A DNA stretch of 64,000 nucleotides, taken from NCBI RefSeq assembly GCF_026196735.1, contig NZ_JAPHUF010000004.1:1-64000 (forward strand). The letters are read 5' to 3'. The DNA comes from Sulfurimonas sp. (lineage in GTDB: Bacteria > Campylobacterota > Campylobacteria > Campylobacterales > Sulfurimonadaceae). Made by a program: the position numbers and the translations under genes. Shown here one piece after another: positions 9,642 to 19,533 of this stretch. A model generated the notes under the pieces. The model was not told the origin of the DNA and ran no database searches. It worked only from the letters and a program-made list of their open reading frames with translations. The stretch's first letter is position 1. Each line of letters starts with the position of its first letter.

Positions 9642-9905
9642 TTAGTTGCCTTTTAATTTAATTTTAACGCCAAAGAAAGTAATTCCTTTAGCTACGCTAA
9701 CCGCTATAGTACTAAAGCTTGCCTCGAAGAGGCAGAAGATTTTTAAAAATAATAAAAACTTTGAGATACTAAGACTAGCTTTGAGAGGGTATGTACCCTT
9801 TTCACATAGTGCAAGGATACAATAATTAATATTAATGTTTAATATAAAAACTTAATATCGCATACTAAACATACCGATACCGCTAGACCTATTTCTTAAG
9901 CGCTG
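9642..9905. other. nadB-guaA intergenic region with repeat and two hairpins
   Basis: 264 bases without a supported gene. It holds a copy of a dispersed repeat (9676-9717) followed by a hairpin (9720-9734, stem TGCCTC/GAGGCA), and a second short inverted repeat at 9786-9799 (AGGGTA/TACCCT). I compared it with the purine riboswitch core and saw no match. The guaA promoter presumably lies in the AT-rich stretch at 9820-9860, but no single box stands out. Confidence 0.5.
9676..9734 (-). repeat. dispersed intergenic repeat with hairpin, copy 1
   Basis: A 42-base core (9676-9717) matches 44276-44317 at about 32 of 42 positions, with the block GCTACGCTA identical and ACGCTAT/CCGCTAT nearly so. Directly after the core each copy has a short hairpin whose stem differs: TGCCTC/GAGGCA here, TAATGC/GCATTA in the other copy. 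Different stems at the same position suggest the fold matters more than the bases. Strand is given relative to the neighbouring minus-strand genes. It belongs to no repeat family I can name. Confidence 0.55.
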
Positions 9906-11366
9906 CTATGCGTTCTTGTCATTTTTTTCTTCTAATATTGTATGTACACCGATTGATTTCTCTCTAGCCAATGCTGAAAGAACAATCTCTCTTGCGGTTA
10001 GTAATCGCAATTTTACAAGTTTGCCAATATTTTCTTTTAAAAGAGTATTGATTTGTTCTAAAGCCTTGTTTAATCCATCTTTTGTTCTTACAATCGAGAC
10101 ATTTTCCCACATTATTTTACGAAGTAGATTCTTCTTAGCTTTATCACCTTTTAGACTCATAACCTCATCACTTACTTCAAACTCTACAAATTTTTTCTTT
10201 CTGGCATCTTTTAAAATATGCTCTGCGGCTCTTTTTGCAAAAACCAAACCCTCTAAAAGTGAATTTGAAGCCAATCTATTTGCACCATGTACCTTTGTTG
10301 AAGCAACTTCACCAACTGCATAGAGGTTTTTTACATTTGGCACTCTACCATTCAAGTCAGTTTTTATTCCACCGATTGCATAATGAAATGCCGGAGATAT
10401 AGGAACTCTCTGCGTTGGAACATCAAATCCTAAATCCTGCAGGTTTTTAAAAATATTTGGAAATCTTTGGATAAAGTAGTGATACTCAAAATTATTACAT
10501 GAAAGATAAACTTTAAGACCTGTTTTTTTTCTGTAATCGTATAGAGCCTTACTTACTATATCTCGAGAAGCCAATTCGCCTCTTTCATCATAATCAAACA
10601 AAAATCTTCTTCCGTTTTCATCTTCTATTGTTGCACCCTCGCCGCGCAAAGCTTCGGTAAGTAAAAGTTTTTGAGCGTTTTCACTATTTACATATACCGT
10701 TGGATGAAACTGCATCATCTCCATATTTTCTAACTCTATGCCTTTTAAAACACTAAGTCCCTGCAAATCAGCACTAATGCACGGAGCATTTGTATGGTAC
10801 TCATACAGCGAGCCGACTCCTCCACTTGCTATTATTACATTGTCAGCATAGATATTTCTGCTCTCTCTATGGTCAAGTACCGTAACGCCGTAGCATTCGC
10901 CATTTTTTATAAGCAAGTCAACTACTCTGGCATCTCCTAGCATAGGATGTGGATTTTTAGAGAGTAGAAAATGGTGCATATATCTACCCGTTGCATCTCC
11001 ACCGGCATGCAAAATTCTTTCTCTTGAGTGCGCTGCCTCTTTTGTGTATAAAAGATTTCCATCTTTGTCGCTGTCAAATTCAAACCCGCTCTTTATCAAA
11101 TCATCAATAGTACCTCTTGAGCTCTCGCTCAAAGTTCTTACTGCTTGCTCATCACAAAGACCGGCTCCAGCTTCTAGAGTATCTTTTACATGTAACTCAA
11201 TATCATCATCGTCGACCGCAAGTGCAACACCGCCTTGTGCATAAAAACTATTACATTTAAAAGTCTCTCTTTTATTTATAATGAGGACTTTCTTATCGCG
11301 TGGCAAATACTGTGCAGCATAAAGTCCTGCTACACCTGCCCCGACTATTATTACATCATATTTCAT
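9906..11366 (-). CDS. nadB: L-aspartate oxidase
   Basis: 486 residues of the succinate dehydrogenase/fumarate reductase flavoprotein fold. FAD binding is shown by VGAGVAGLYAAQ near the start and FYAQGGVA after it. The active-site region has EMMQFHPTVY and TEALRGEGA, and the C-terminal FAD segment has LYAVGEVASTKVHGANRLASNSLLEGLVF, given here only as a family landmark. NadB oxidises aspartate to iminoaspartate for NAD synthesis. Absence of the long C-terminal domain and iron-sulfur partner genes argues against fumarate reductase. It ends a two-gene run with the upstream lipoprotein gene, to which it is directly adjacent. Confidence 0.93.
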   Translation of the reverse strand: MKYDVIIVGAGVAGLYAAQYLPRDKKVLIINKRETFKCNSFYAQGGVALAVDDDDIELHVKDTLEAGAGLCDEQAVRTLSESSRGTIDDLIKSGFEFDSDKDGNLLYTKEAAHSRERILHAGGDATGRYMHHFLLSKNPHPMLGDARVVDLLIKNGECYGVTVLDHRESRNIYADNVIIASGGVGSLYEYHTNAPCISADLQGLSVLKGIELENMEMMQFHPTVYVNSENAQKLLLTEALRGEGATIEDENGRRFLFDYDERGELASRDIVSKALYDYRKKTGLKVYLSCNNFEYHYFIQRFPNIFKNLQDLGFDVPTQRVPISPAFHYAIGGIKTDLNGRVPNVKNLYAVGEVASTKVHGANRLASNSLLEGLVFAKRAAEHILKDARKKKFVEFEVSDEVMSLKGDKAKKNLLRKIMWENVSIVRTKDGLNKALEQINTLLKENIGKLVKLRLLTAREIVLSALAREKSIGVHTILEEKNDKNA

Positions 11367-11567
11367 CTATTTAGCATCACAACTTTCATTATTATCATTA
11401 CGCTCATTTGTAGGTTTTTTAAGAATAAACTCTACATTTTCATCACTTACCGGTGCATCATCTACATAATATGGATTAGCTTTATAGCCACATCCATTCA
11501 AACTTAACAAAAACATTGCTATAATTGCTAAATGAAAAATGCTAGTCAAATTATTAACTCTATTCAA
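11367..11567 (-). CDS. small LptM-like lipoprotein
   Basis: About 66 residues when started at TTG 11567, which has TTGAGG six bases upstream. A hydrophobic signal segment leads to the lipobox LSLNGC, and the mature N-terminus is CGYKANPYYVDD, followed by a charged, probably unstructured tail. The CG-K-P-Y spacing resembles LptM (YifL), whose mature start in E. coli is CGLKGPLYFP and which helps LptD mature. The match is a short motif, so this is a suggestion. It overlaps the 5' end of the divergent DUF721 gene by 36 bases and abuts nadB. An internal ATG further in would cut off most of the signal and is less likely. Confidence 0.6.
   Translation of the reverse strand: MNRVNNLTSIFHLAIIAMFLLSLNGCGYKANPYYVDDAPVSDENVEFILKKPTNERNDNNESCDAK
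11520..11525 (+). promoter_or_regulatory. -10 box for a possibly leaderless DUF721 transcript
   Basis: A perfect TATAAT ends six bases before the ATG of the DUF721 gene, with a weak -35-like TTCAAA 17 bases upstream. Transcription would start at or next to the start codon, and no Shine-Dalgarno sequence is present. This suggests a leaderless mRNA. The box lies inside the coding region of the divergent lipoprotein gene. Confidence 0.5.
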
Positions 11568-11990
11568 AATAAACCTCAATTTTCTAAACTATCTTATTAT
11601 AAGTGTATCGATATAGTACAATCTATGTTTACGCCGCCTGTACAGAAGATGGTAAACTTTGCATATATAAAAAACAAAACTCTTTTTTTTGTATTTAATC
11701 ACCCCGTTGGGAAACAAGAGTTTGATAATAATATACAAAGCATTAAAAGTGCTTTAAATTATCATATGCCTGATGAATGTGTGGACTGTGAAGATAAATT
11801 ATTTGATGATATAAAAGCATTTGTTACACATACTCCTAAAAAAACTATACATGTACAAACTAAAGAGATTAAACAAACATATAAAGAGCGTGCAAGCGGA
11901 AATGTACATGTAGATATAAAAAATGAGAAACTAAATTCTCTTGTTCGAAGTATTCAAGAGATTATAAAAGCAAAAAATGACACTGACTGA
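11532..11990 (+). CDS. DUF721 (DciA-like) family protein
   Basis: 152 residues. An N-terminal helix segment ([11 protein letters not shown]) is followed by a beta-rich block with [25 protein letters not shown] and then a charged C-terminal tail. This arrangement fits the DUF721/DciA fold, where members help load the replicative helicase DnaB; that role for this copy is inferred. It overlaps the start of uvrC by 14 bases, so the two are probably co-translated. The likely promoter places transcription start at the ATG. Confidence 0.6.
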   Translation: MKNASQIINSIQNKPQFSKLSYYKCIDIVQSMFTPPVQKMVNFAYIKNKTLFFVFNHPVGKQEFDNNIQSIKSALNYHMPDECVDCEDKLFDDIKAFVTHTPKKTIHVQTKEIKQTYKERASGNVHVDIKNEKLNSLVRSIQEIIKAKNDTD

Positions 11991-13779
11991 GACCATAAAA
12001 CAGCTCCCTGCTTCTGCCGGAATTTATCAATATTTTGACAAAGACGGACACCTGCTTTACATCGGCAAAGCAAAAAATCTATCTAGCAGAGTAAAAAGTT
12101 ATTTTAACTTTACGCCATCGCTCAAAGCAAACTCAAACTTATCTGCCAGAATAACAAAGATGATAAGCCAAACTGCTTCTCTAAACTATATTGTAGTAAA
12201 TAGCGAACATGATGCTTTGATTCTTGAAAATTCGCTTATTAAACAGTTAAATCCTAAATACAATATTTTACTTCGTGATGACAAAACATATCCCTATATT
12301 TATGTAGATAACTCACAAGAGTACCCAAGGTTTGAGATAACAAGAAAAATAGTCAAATCATCCGATATCAAGTATTATGGACCATACTCTGTCGGTGCTA
12401 GAGACATTCTGGACTCTATCTATGACATTTGCAAACTTGTGCAAAAAAAGGGCTCTTTAAAATCAAAAAAGCTTTGTCTTTATTATCAGATTGACAAATG
12501 TCTTGGTCCTTGCGAACTCGATATCTCCAAAGAGAGATATAAAAAAGAGTTAGATTTAGCTGTTGAATTGATTCAAAATAAAAAAACACTCATAAACAAA
12601 CTAAAAGATAAGATGATGTTCTATGCTGAGCAAGAGCGTTACGAGGAAGCCGGTGAATTAAGAGACAGAGTTGAACGCATAAACAAAAGTGAAATTAAAA
12701 GTGAGATTGATTTTGCAACTAATGAAAACTACGATATTTTTGTACTTCAAAACACGCAAAACAGAGCAGTTGTAGTTAGAATATTTATGCGTAACGGTAA
12801 AATAATCTCATCCTCACATGATTACATACACTTAAATGAAGGTTATGATGAAAGTGAGTTGTATCAAAGAGTTTTAATGGAGTTTTACAAAAATGAAAAA
12901 CCACCGATTATTGCACCTATTTTAGTTACTTCACAATTTGAAGGACTAGATGTTGTTCAGGAGCATTTAAGCACTGTTTTTGAGAAAAAAGCACAGATAA
13001 AAGTGCCACTAAAGGGAAATAAAAAGCATCTTATTGATTTAGCAATTTTAAATGCAAACGAGCTTTTAAAAAAAGAGAAAAATCAAGATAATACAAAGAT
13101 ATTATTAGAGATTAAAGAGCTATTTAATCTTGAGAGAATTCCATCTCGTGTTGAAATATTTGACAACTCTCACATGTCAGGAGTTGCAACTGTTGGAGCA
13201 ATGGCAGTTTATGAGCATGGTAAGTTTGATAAAAAAAGTTATAGGATATATCATCTTGAGGCAAAAGACGAATATTCACAGATGAGAGAGACCCTCTCAA
13301 GAAGAGTTGAGAGCTTCTCGAAAAACTCTCCGCCAGACTTATGGGTTTTAGATGGTGGCGCAACCCTCTTGAAGTTAGCAGTAGAAATATTAGAATCAAA
13401 CGGAATATTTTTAGATGTTATCGCCATATCAAAAGAGAAAGTGGATGCAAAAGCCCATCGTGCCAAAGGAAAAGCAAATGATATTTTATATACAAAAGAT
13501 GATGTTTTTAGATTAAAAAATAGTGACAAAAGACTTCAATGGGCACAAAACCTTAGAGATGAAGCTCACAGGTGCGCTATAAACTTTCATAAAAAAACAA
13601 AATTAAAGCTGGATAAAGAGAGTAAACTTTTAACATTAAAGGGAATATCTCAAGCCAAAATAATAAAACTACTTAAACACTTTGGAACCTTTGAAGCATT
13701 AAAAGAGCTGAGTATTGAAGAGATTAGTTCAATTTTAAACCTAAAAGATGCAGAAATCATAAAAAAGATTTATATATAA
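11977..13779 (+). CDS. uvrC: excinuclease ABC subunit C
   Basis: 600 residues with all UvrC parts: an N-terminal GIY-YIG nuclease ([24 protein letters not shown]), a UvrB-interacting UVR segment (about 210-240, [14 protein letters not shown]), the central RNase H-like nuclease (about 380-500, [17 protein letters not shown]) and C-terminal helix-hairpin-helix motifs ([20 protein letters not shown]). It makes the dual incisions in nucleotide excision repair. The start overlaps the upstream DUF721 gene, and ATG 11977 gives the expected N-terminus. Length is normal. Confidence 0.97.
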   Translation: MTLTETIKQLPASAGIYQYFDKDGHLLYIGKAKNLSSRVKSYFNFTPSLKANSNLSARITKMISQTASLNYIVVNSEHDALILENSLIKQLNPKYNILLRDDKTYPYIYVDNSQEYPRFEITRKIVKSSDIKYYGPYSVGARDILDSIYDICKLVQKKGSLKSKKLCLYYQIDKCLGPCELDISKERYKKELDLAVELIQNKKTLINKLKDKMMFYAEQERYEEAGELRDRVERINKSEIKSEIDFATNENYDIFVLQNTQNRAVVVRIFMRNGKIISSSHDYIHLNEGYDESELYQRVLMEFYKNEKPPIIAPILVTSQFEGLDVVQEHLSTVFEKKAQIKVPLKGNKKHLIDLAILNANELLKKEKNQDNTKILLEIKELFNLERIPSRVEIFDNSHMSGVATVGAMAVYEHGKFDKKSYRIYHLEAKDEYSQMRETLSRRVESFSKNSPPDLWVLDGGATLLKLAVEILESNGIFLDVIAISKEKVDAKAHRAKGKANDILYTKDDVFRLKNSDKRLQWAQNLRDEAHRCAINFHKKTKLKLDKESKLLTLKGISQAKIIKLLKHFGTFEALKELSIEEISSILNLKDAEIIKKIYI

Positions 13780-13850
13780 GTTTTTTTTTAAACTATTAAT
13801 GATATATTTAGTGCAATTTATAACAGTACTTAATAGAATGAAGGTTTTTT

Positions 13851-14249
13851 ATGGACAAAATTGTACCTAAAGATGAAGAGTTTATATATGAAGGTAAAGT
13901 GGCAATCTCTCAGACAGATTTAAAGGGAAATATTACCTTTGTAAACAGAAAATTTTGTGAAATATCCGGTTACACAGTTGAAGAACTTGTAGGTAGCAAT
14001 ATAAATATCGTAAAACATCCAGATGTACCAGAAAAAACATTTGACAAAATGTGGATGGCTCTGCAAAGCGGACAAGTTTGGAACGGTCTTCTTAAAAATC
14101 TGCGTAAAGACGGTAGCTTTTACTGGGTTGACATGGAAATAGCACCTATAATGGATGAAAACGAACAGATAACAGGTTATATATCAGTAGGTAAGCCGGC
14201 TCCAAGAAAGAATATTGAAGATGTCGAAAAACAAAATAGTACAAAGTAA
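13851..14249 (+). CDS. PAS-domain sensory protein
   Basis: 132 residues that are almost entirely one PAS domain (about 15-120): ISQTDLKGNITFVNRKF, SGYTVEELVG, MWMALQSGQVWNG and FYWVDMEIAPI. The class resembles the redox/FAD-type PAS of Aer and CetB energy-taxis proteins, though cofactor binding cannot be read from sequence. It has no output domain, so it probably acts through a partner. It is the first gene of a compact plus-strand run with the Hpt protein, hybrid kinase and receiver, starting 9 bases before the Hpt gene. A good AAGG-type ribosome site precedes the ATG. Confidence 0.85.
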   Translation: MDKIVPKDEEFIYEGKVAISQTDLKGNITFVNRKFCEISGYTVEELVGSNINIVKHPDVPEKTFDKMWMALQSGQVWNGLLKNLRKDGSFYWVDMEIAPIMDENEQITGYISVGKPAPRKNIEDVEKQNSTK

Positions 14250-14258
14250 GGTGTTCAT

Positions 14259-15881
14259 ATGTTAATTTATAATTATAAAAAAGAGTTTTTAGGAATTGAT
14301 GAGAGTGATTTAGAGGCTTTAGGACTTTCAGATTTAGCTCAGTTACGCGCTGAAGCTGGTGATTTTGCAGATTTGTTTGTAAAAACACCGGGTCATATAC
14401 ACAATTTTAAACATGTTCACTGGATTGATTATATTACATGTAACGAAACTGGTGTAGCGCCAAAAGTTATTATACATGTTAAAAACAAAAACTATACATC
14501 CAATATAGATGTCAAAACTATTTATCTTGTTGACAGCCCTTCTAAAAAAGCCTACATTGTAAACCTAACCAATCTTAGACCTCTCTCTCATACTCAAAGC
14601 GAGAAAATTTCTATTGATGTTTCACAAAGACCTGCCCCTACAGCAATGACTGAACCAGTTGAGCTATTTACAACTCCAGGTTCAATAGTTCATGAAGAGT
14701 CTCAAGAAGCTTCATTTGATCCATATGAATCAGATTTATCAGATACACCATCTAATCTTGTAGAAGATATTTATGAAAGCGATATACCGCCTGAAGATTT
14801 TGCTTCAGATGAGCCATTAGATATTGACTTTGGGGATGAAGAGATTGAAGTCGAAGATTTCCAAAAAAGCGAAACACAAGCGACACCTGAACCACAAGCT
14901 GTTGCTGAAGATAAAATTCAAGTCGATGAAAATGATCCTTTTGCAAACTATGTATTTGATCCGCATATTGCATCTGAAGAACTTGGTCTGCCGACTGACT
15001 TAGTTGAAGAGTTCATACAAGACTTTATTTCTCAAGCAAACAGTTTCAAAGAAGAACTATATGAAGCAACACAAAGAACAGACTTAGACAGTGTGAAAAT
15101 TCAGTCTCATAAACTTAAAGGTGTTGCGGCAAACTTAAGAATAGAAGATGCCCTCGATGCATTAACAATCATAAATACTTCTGATGACACCAGCGTAATC
15201 AGTCATAATCTTGACAGACTATATAGAATAATTAATAAATTATCCAACACAGGCGCTGCTGTAAACCCAACTCCTGATATACAAAAAGAAACTACTGAAG
15301 AAGATGAAGAAGATTTTATTTTATCATTTAAAGATGATGAAGCTAAACCGGATGTTGAAGCTGACGAAATTAGTTTCGCTGATGATATTCCCGCTGCCAA
15401 AATTGAAATAGATGATTCGCAAGTTCCTGAGTCTATAGATATTCCTGAATTAGAAGATGATATGTTTTTAAAACAGGATGATAGTACGATACAAAGCGAA
15501 GTAGCTGATGAAGATTTATCTATACTAGATGATGTTTATGATACCCAAGAAGTTTTAGATACTACGATGCCATACGACAAAGAACTCGTGGCAAATGATA
15601 TTGGTCTTGATATAGATAGTTTCAATGAGTTGTTTGAAGACTACATAAATGAATCTAGAGAACTTACAACATCTATGAAAAATGCCTTAACCGATGATGA
15701 CTTCAATGCTTACAAACACTATGCGATTAAGCTAAAAGGCATGAGTGACAATATGAGAGTAAACAACTTTAATGATGACTTAGAAGCAATTATAAACTCT
15801 TCAGACATAAGCGCTACAGCTGATTCTCTTGATAATATTATACTAAAGCTTGAGCAAATCTCGACTACAGGAGATAAATAA
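14259..15881 (+). CDS. acidic two-Hpt-domain phosphotransfer protein
   Basis: 540 residues. The N-terminal part (1-109) is a compact domain I know only from other Campylobacterota sensory proteins, possibly PAS-like. Acidic low-complexity linkers follow. A first Hpt domain (about 235-330) has the expected phospho-accepting histidine, H284 in [13 protein letters not shown] second copy (about 435-535) keeps the KLKG framework but has isoleucine at the histidine position ([12 protein letters not shown]), so it is probably not phosphorylated. The gene overlaps the hybrid kinase start by one base and should pass phosphate between that kinase and a receiver. Confidence 0.85.
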   Translation: MLIYNYKKEFLGIDESDLEALGLSDLAQLRAEAGDFADLFVKTPGHIHNFKHVHWIDYITCNETGVAPKVIIHVKNKNYTSNIDVKTIYLVDSPSKKAYIVNLTNLRPLSHTQSEKISIDVSQRPAPTAMTEPVELFTTPGSIVHEESQEASFDPYESDLSDTPSNLVEDIYESDIPPEDFASDEPLDIDFGDEEIEVEDFQKSETQATPEPQAVAEDKIQVDENDPFANYVFDPHIASEELGLPTDLVEEFIQDFISQANSFKEELYEATQRTDLDSVKIQSHKLKGVAANLRIEDALDALTIINTSDDTSVISHNLDRLYRIINKLSNTGAAVNPTPDIQKETTEEDEEDFILSFKDDEAKPDVEADEISFADDIPAAKIEIDDSQVPESIDIPELEDDMFLKQDDSTIQSEVADEDLSILDDVYDTQEVLDTTMPYDKELVANDIGLDIDSFNELFEDYINESRELTTSMKNALTDDDFNAYKHYAIKLKGMSDNMRVNNFNDDLEAIINSSDISATADSLDNIILKLEQISTTGDK

Positions 15882-18800
15882 TGCAAATTGGATTAAAAAA
15901 CAGACTAAGAGTAATCAGTCTTTTACCAATCATTGTACTAATCTCGGTAACAAGTTATTATGTTTATACCTCCTTTACAGAATACAAAATAGCACAGCAA
16001 CTAGAAGACAGACTAGACCAAAACACTTTACTTAACGATGTTCTTGGTAATCTTGCTCGTGAGCGTGGTATGAGTGCCATGTATCTTGGTAATCAAACTG
16101 AAGGTATTAAAAAATCACTTATTGAGCAAAGAAAAGTCGTTGACCAAAAAGTAAATGCTTATCTTAGTTATTCAAAAAACAAAGAAGTCCTACATACGCA
16201 TTCTGATTCTCAAGAAAAATCTACTTGTTTGGCTTGTAGCAACATAGAGACTGTGACTGAATCAATACAAAAAATAAAATCTATAAGACCTTTGGTAGAT
16301 GAAAACAAGATAGATTTCACTGAAATGTTTATTGATATTTATAGTGCTGCTCAAGAGAAGTTTCTTAGACAGCTAGAGCAGATAACTACCAATCAAATAG
16401 ATAAAGAGATCAATGAGTTATACGGCTTATACATCGCAATGGTTAATGCTAAAGAAGCTTCAGGTATTGAGAGGGGATATATGTCTTATAATATTTCCCG
16501 TTCAACAAAACTTACAGAAGATGATTTAAATAGATGGATATCCATTATCGGTAAAGCAGACTCACTAAGCTATGAATCTTTGCGCAACAAAGATTTAGTA
16601 AGCAAGCTTAATGCTATTTTCAAAAACGAAGAGAGTATTGAACTTTTTCAAGATATAAATGCAGAAAGAACAGCTATTATTACTGTTTCAGATACCGGAG
16701 AATATGATATTACTTCTGGTATCTGGTTTACTATGCAATCTGAAAAAATTAAAATTATTTCTCAAGCCGAAAACCTACTTTTATCAGCTATGGGTTCAAG
16801 AGCTGCAAAAGTTAAAGAAGAGACTCTGCAGTTCTTAATTCTTTCATTTACAATTTGGCTTGTTGCAATCGTTTTGGCAATACTGGGTTATTTACTATCA
16901 AATGAAATTGCTAAAAACATCAGACACCTTGAGGATGTACTCCAAAGGGTTGCTGAGGACAGCGAATCTGATTATTCTGATATTAACTTACAAACCGCAG
17001 AAGGTACAGATATGGCCTATGCACTTCTTGAAAATATCATTACACAAACAAAACAAGATAAAGAATCAGCTCAAGATGCAAGTGAAGCAAAATCTATGTT
17101 CTTGGCTAACATGTCACATGAGATTCGTACACCTCTAAACGGTATTGTAGGATTTACAGAACTTCTTAAAGACTCTGGTCTACAAGAAGAACAGAGCGAA
17201 TTCGTAGATATTATTGAAAAATCATCTGAAAATCTTCTTGAGATTATCAATAATATTCTTGACCTTTCTAAAATTGAAAGTAACAAACTTGAGATTGAAG
17301 ATATTGCATTTAATCCAATTGTTGAATTTGAGAGTGCGGTTGAAGTTTATGCCGTTAGAGCAAGTGAAAAACATATCAATCTTGGATGTTTTATAGATCC
17401 ACAACTTGAGTTCCCTCTAAAAGGTGACCCTACAAAAATTAAAGAAATTATTATCAATCTTCTCTCTAACGCTGTTAAATTTACTAACAATGCCGGTTCT
17501 ATTAATGTTAATATCAGAAAAGTTAAAAATACCGAGATTGGTAAAACAAAAATTAAGTTTGAGATTCAAGATAGCGGTATCGGTGTTACAAGTGAACAAA
17601 AAGCCAGAATCTTTGAAGCATTTAGCCAAGCTGATACATCTATTACCCGTAAATATGGTGGTACTGGTCTAGGACTTACAATTTCAAGTAGTTTTGTTGA
17701 GTTGATGGGTGGACAGCTTGATCTTGAAAGCCAGCCTGGTCAAGGTACTACATTCTTCTTTACACTTGAGCTTGAAGAAGTTGAAACACTAAATGAGAGT
17801 TCCCAAGATATGTTTAGCAGTCTTAACGCTCTAATTTTAAGTGATTCATTAAAACTTAAAAAACAAGACAAATATTTAAGAGAGTATCTTGATTATTATG
17901 GAGTGGGATACACAACTTTTAAAGATATAAGCAAAGTTCAACTTTTACAAAAAGACACGAACTATAATCTTGTGTTTGTTGATTATGATTATGTTACAGA
18001 TGAGACGCTACCGGAATTTGCAAAACTTTCTCAAGAGCTTGTACTTTTAACAAAGTCTAATCTGATGAGAAAAGTAGATGCGATGGGTCTTGATATCTTT
18101 AAAATCCTATATGAGCCTATACACTCTACAAAAATTAAGCAAACATTAGAAAACTATACTCTTATGAATACGACTACACAAGTTGCTAAAAAGTCGAGTC
18201 GTAAAAAATTTGATTTACATACATCAAAATTTCATGCTAATGTTTTAGTGGCCGAGGACAATATAATTAACCAAAAGTTGATTCAGAGAACTCTTGAAGA
18301 TTTAGGATTAACTATTACAATTGCAAATAATGGGCTTGATGCATTTCAAAAAAGAAAAGATGGAAATTTTGATATGATTTTCATGGATATACAGATGCCT
18401 TTTATAGATGGTGTTGAGGCAACTGCCGAGATACTGGAGTGGGAAGAGGATTATAATCAAGCACACATTCCTATTGTAGCATTAACAGCCAATGCTTTAA
18501 AAGGAGACAGAGAGAAATTCTTGGCTGCAGGACTAGATGAGTATACAACCAAACCTCTTGTGCGTTCAGAAATAATTGCTGTTCTTAACCAATTTTTATC
18601 TGATCATATAGTTGACGCCAATGCTGCTCCTAAAGCCTCTATTGAGATGCAAGAAGAGACAGATGAAGCTCAAGAGAAACCTGAAATAGCTGCAGATTTT
18701 GATGATCTTGAAACAATACATAATCAAGTCACTGAGCAGATTGAGCAAGAAAAACCTGAATATAGAGCAGATATATTAATTGCCAAAAAAAGTAACTTTG

Positions 18801-19126
18801 AGACAAAGCTTTATACAAAAGTAATTGAAGGAATGGATGGATTATCGTATGAAGTTGCTTCTTCGTTGATAGACTTTCAAGAGTTGATTCAAAATCACTC
18901 TTATAAAGTCGTTTTATTTGACAAAGAATATAGTGATTTAAATATAGAAGAAATAACATCAAGTATTAGAGAACTAAGCAGCTCTAACAATCTTGATTCA
19001 CATATCGTAATGGTTGATGACTCATTGGAAAAAAATGCTGCTGAGTATGCAGGAAATGTTGATGAGATAATTAAAAACTCTGTAAATAAAGACTTGCTGA
19101 GATCTTTGTTTGCTAAATATATTTAA
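15881..19126 (+). CDS. hybrid sensor histidine kinase with NIT-type sensor domain
   Basis: 1081 residues. Membrane helix 1 (about 12-31) is followed by a periplasmic domain with [12 protein letters not shown] and a second ERGYMSYN motif, typical of nitrate/nitrite-sensing (NIT) domains, with an inserted CLAC cysteine pair at 116-119. Helix 2 (about 318-340) leads into the cytoplasm. A HisKA domain has H413 in [11 protein letters not shown], an ATPase domain has GTGLGL, a first receiver-like region (about 645-760) is degenerate, and a true receiver (about 785-905) has D836. A last degenerate receiver-like region ends the protein. It forms a phosphorelay with the Hpt protein and the following CheY-like gene. 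Confidence 0.92.
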   Translation: MQIGLKNRLRVISLLPIIVLISVTSYYVYTSFTEYKIAQQLEDRLDQNTLLNDVLGNLARERGMSAMYLGNQTEGIKKSLIEQRKVVDQKVNAYLSYSKNKEVLHTHSDSQEKSTCLACSNIETVTESIQKIKSIRPLVDENKIDFTEMFIDIYSAAQEKFLRQLEQITTNQIDKEINELYGLYIAMVNAKEASGIERGYMSYNISRSTKLTEDDLNRWISIIGKADSLSYESLRNKDLVSKLNAIFKNEESIELFQDINAERTAIITVSDTGEYDITSGIWFTMQSEKIKIISQAENLLLSAMGSRAAKVKEETLQFLILSFTIWLVAIVLAILGYLLSNEIAKNIRHLEDVLQRVAEDSESDYSDINLQTAEGTDMAYALLENIITQTKQDKESAQDASEAKSMFLANMSHEIRTPLNGIVGFTELLKDSGLQEEQSEFVDIIEKSSENLLEIINNILDLSKIESNKLEIEDIAFNPIVEFESAVEVYAVRASEKHINLGCFIDPQLEFPLKGDPTKIKEIIINLLSNAVKFTNNAGSINVNIRKVKNTEIGKTKIKFEIQDSGIGVTSEQKARIFEAFSQADTSITRKYGGTGLGLTISSSFVELMGGQLDLESQPGQGTTFFFTLELEEVETLNESSQDMFSSLNALILSDSLKLKKQDKYLREYLDYYGVGYTTFKDISKVQLLQKDTNYNLVFVDYDYVTDETLPEFAKLSQELVLLTKSNLMRKVDAMGLDIFKILYEPIHSTKIKQTLENYTLMNTTTQVAKKSSRKKFDLHTSKFHANVLVAEDNIINQKLIQRTLEDLGLTITIANNGLDAFQKRKDGNFDMIFMDIQMPFIDGVEATAEILEWEEDYNQAHIPIVALTANALKGDREKFLAAGLDEYTTKPLVRSEIIAVLNQFLSDHIVDANAAPKASIEMQEETDEAQEKPEIAADFDDLETIHNQVTEQIEQEKPEYRADILIAKKSNFETKLYTKVIEGMDGLSYEVASSLIDFQELIQNHSYKVVLFDKEYSDLNIEEITSSIRELSSSNNLDSHIVMVDDSLEKNAAEYAGNVDEIIKNSVNKDLLRSLFAKYI

Positions 19127-19138
19127 AAGGTAAACTTA

Positions 19139-19513
19139 ATGTCAAAAGAACTAATAATTTTAGCAGTAGATGATGATATGATAAATCTGAAACTATTGAA
19201 GTCTATGTTAACGAAAAATCCGGATGTAAAAGAAGTGATAGAGGCAAAAAATGGTTCGGACGCCATAGGTCAGATTAAAGCTAGAAGCGATATTGATCTA
19301 ATCTTGCTAGATATTATCATGCCTGTAATGAATGGCTTAGAAGTTCTAAAAGTTGTCCGCTCGGATGACAATATAGAGCAGATGCCTATTATAGTTTTAA
19401 CAACTGATGAGACCAAAAGAAGTGAAGCTCTGGAGCTTGGGGCAAACGGGTTTTTAATGAAACCAATCAGAAATAATGATTTAATCGCAAAAATTAATTC
19501 TATTATAGTTTAA
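19139..19513 (+). CDS. single-domain response regulator (CheY-like)
   Basis: 124 residues, one complete receiver domain: acidic pocket VDDD near residue 10, phospho-acceptor D58 in LILLDIIMP, conserved threonine in IIVLTTDE and lysine in FLMKPIR. It has no DNA-binding or enzymatic output, so it acts through protein contacts, or as the last carrier of the relay. It lies 12 bases after the hybrid kinase gene with an AAGG ribosome site, and is the last gene of the four-gene module before convergent lon. Confidence 0.93.
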   Translation: MSKELIILAVDDDMINLKLLKSMLTKNPDVKEVIEAKNGSDAIGQIKARSDIDLILLDIIMPVMNGLEVLKVVRSDDNIEQMPIIVLTTDETKRSEALELGANGFLMKPIRNNDLIAKINSIIV

Positions 19514-19533
19514 TTATTAAAATAAAAGAAATG

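Noticed and set aside
9642-9905. Purine riboswitch ahead of guaA
   Set aside because: The conserved purine-aptamer loops could not be found on the minus strand; the visible structure is the dispersed repeat and short hairpins.
16221-16245. CLAC pair in the hybrid kinase as a haem site
   Set aside because: The sequence lacks the histidine needed for CxxCH, so a covalent haem is not supported. A redox or metal role stays possible.
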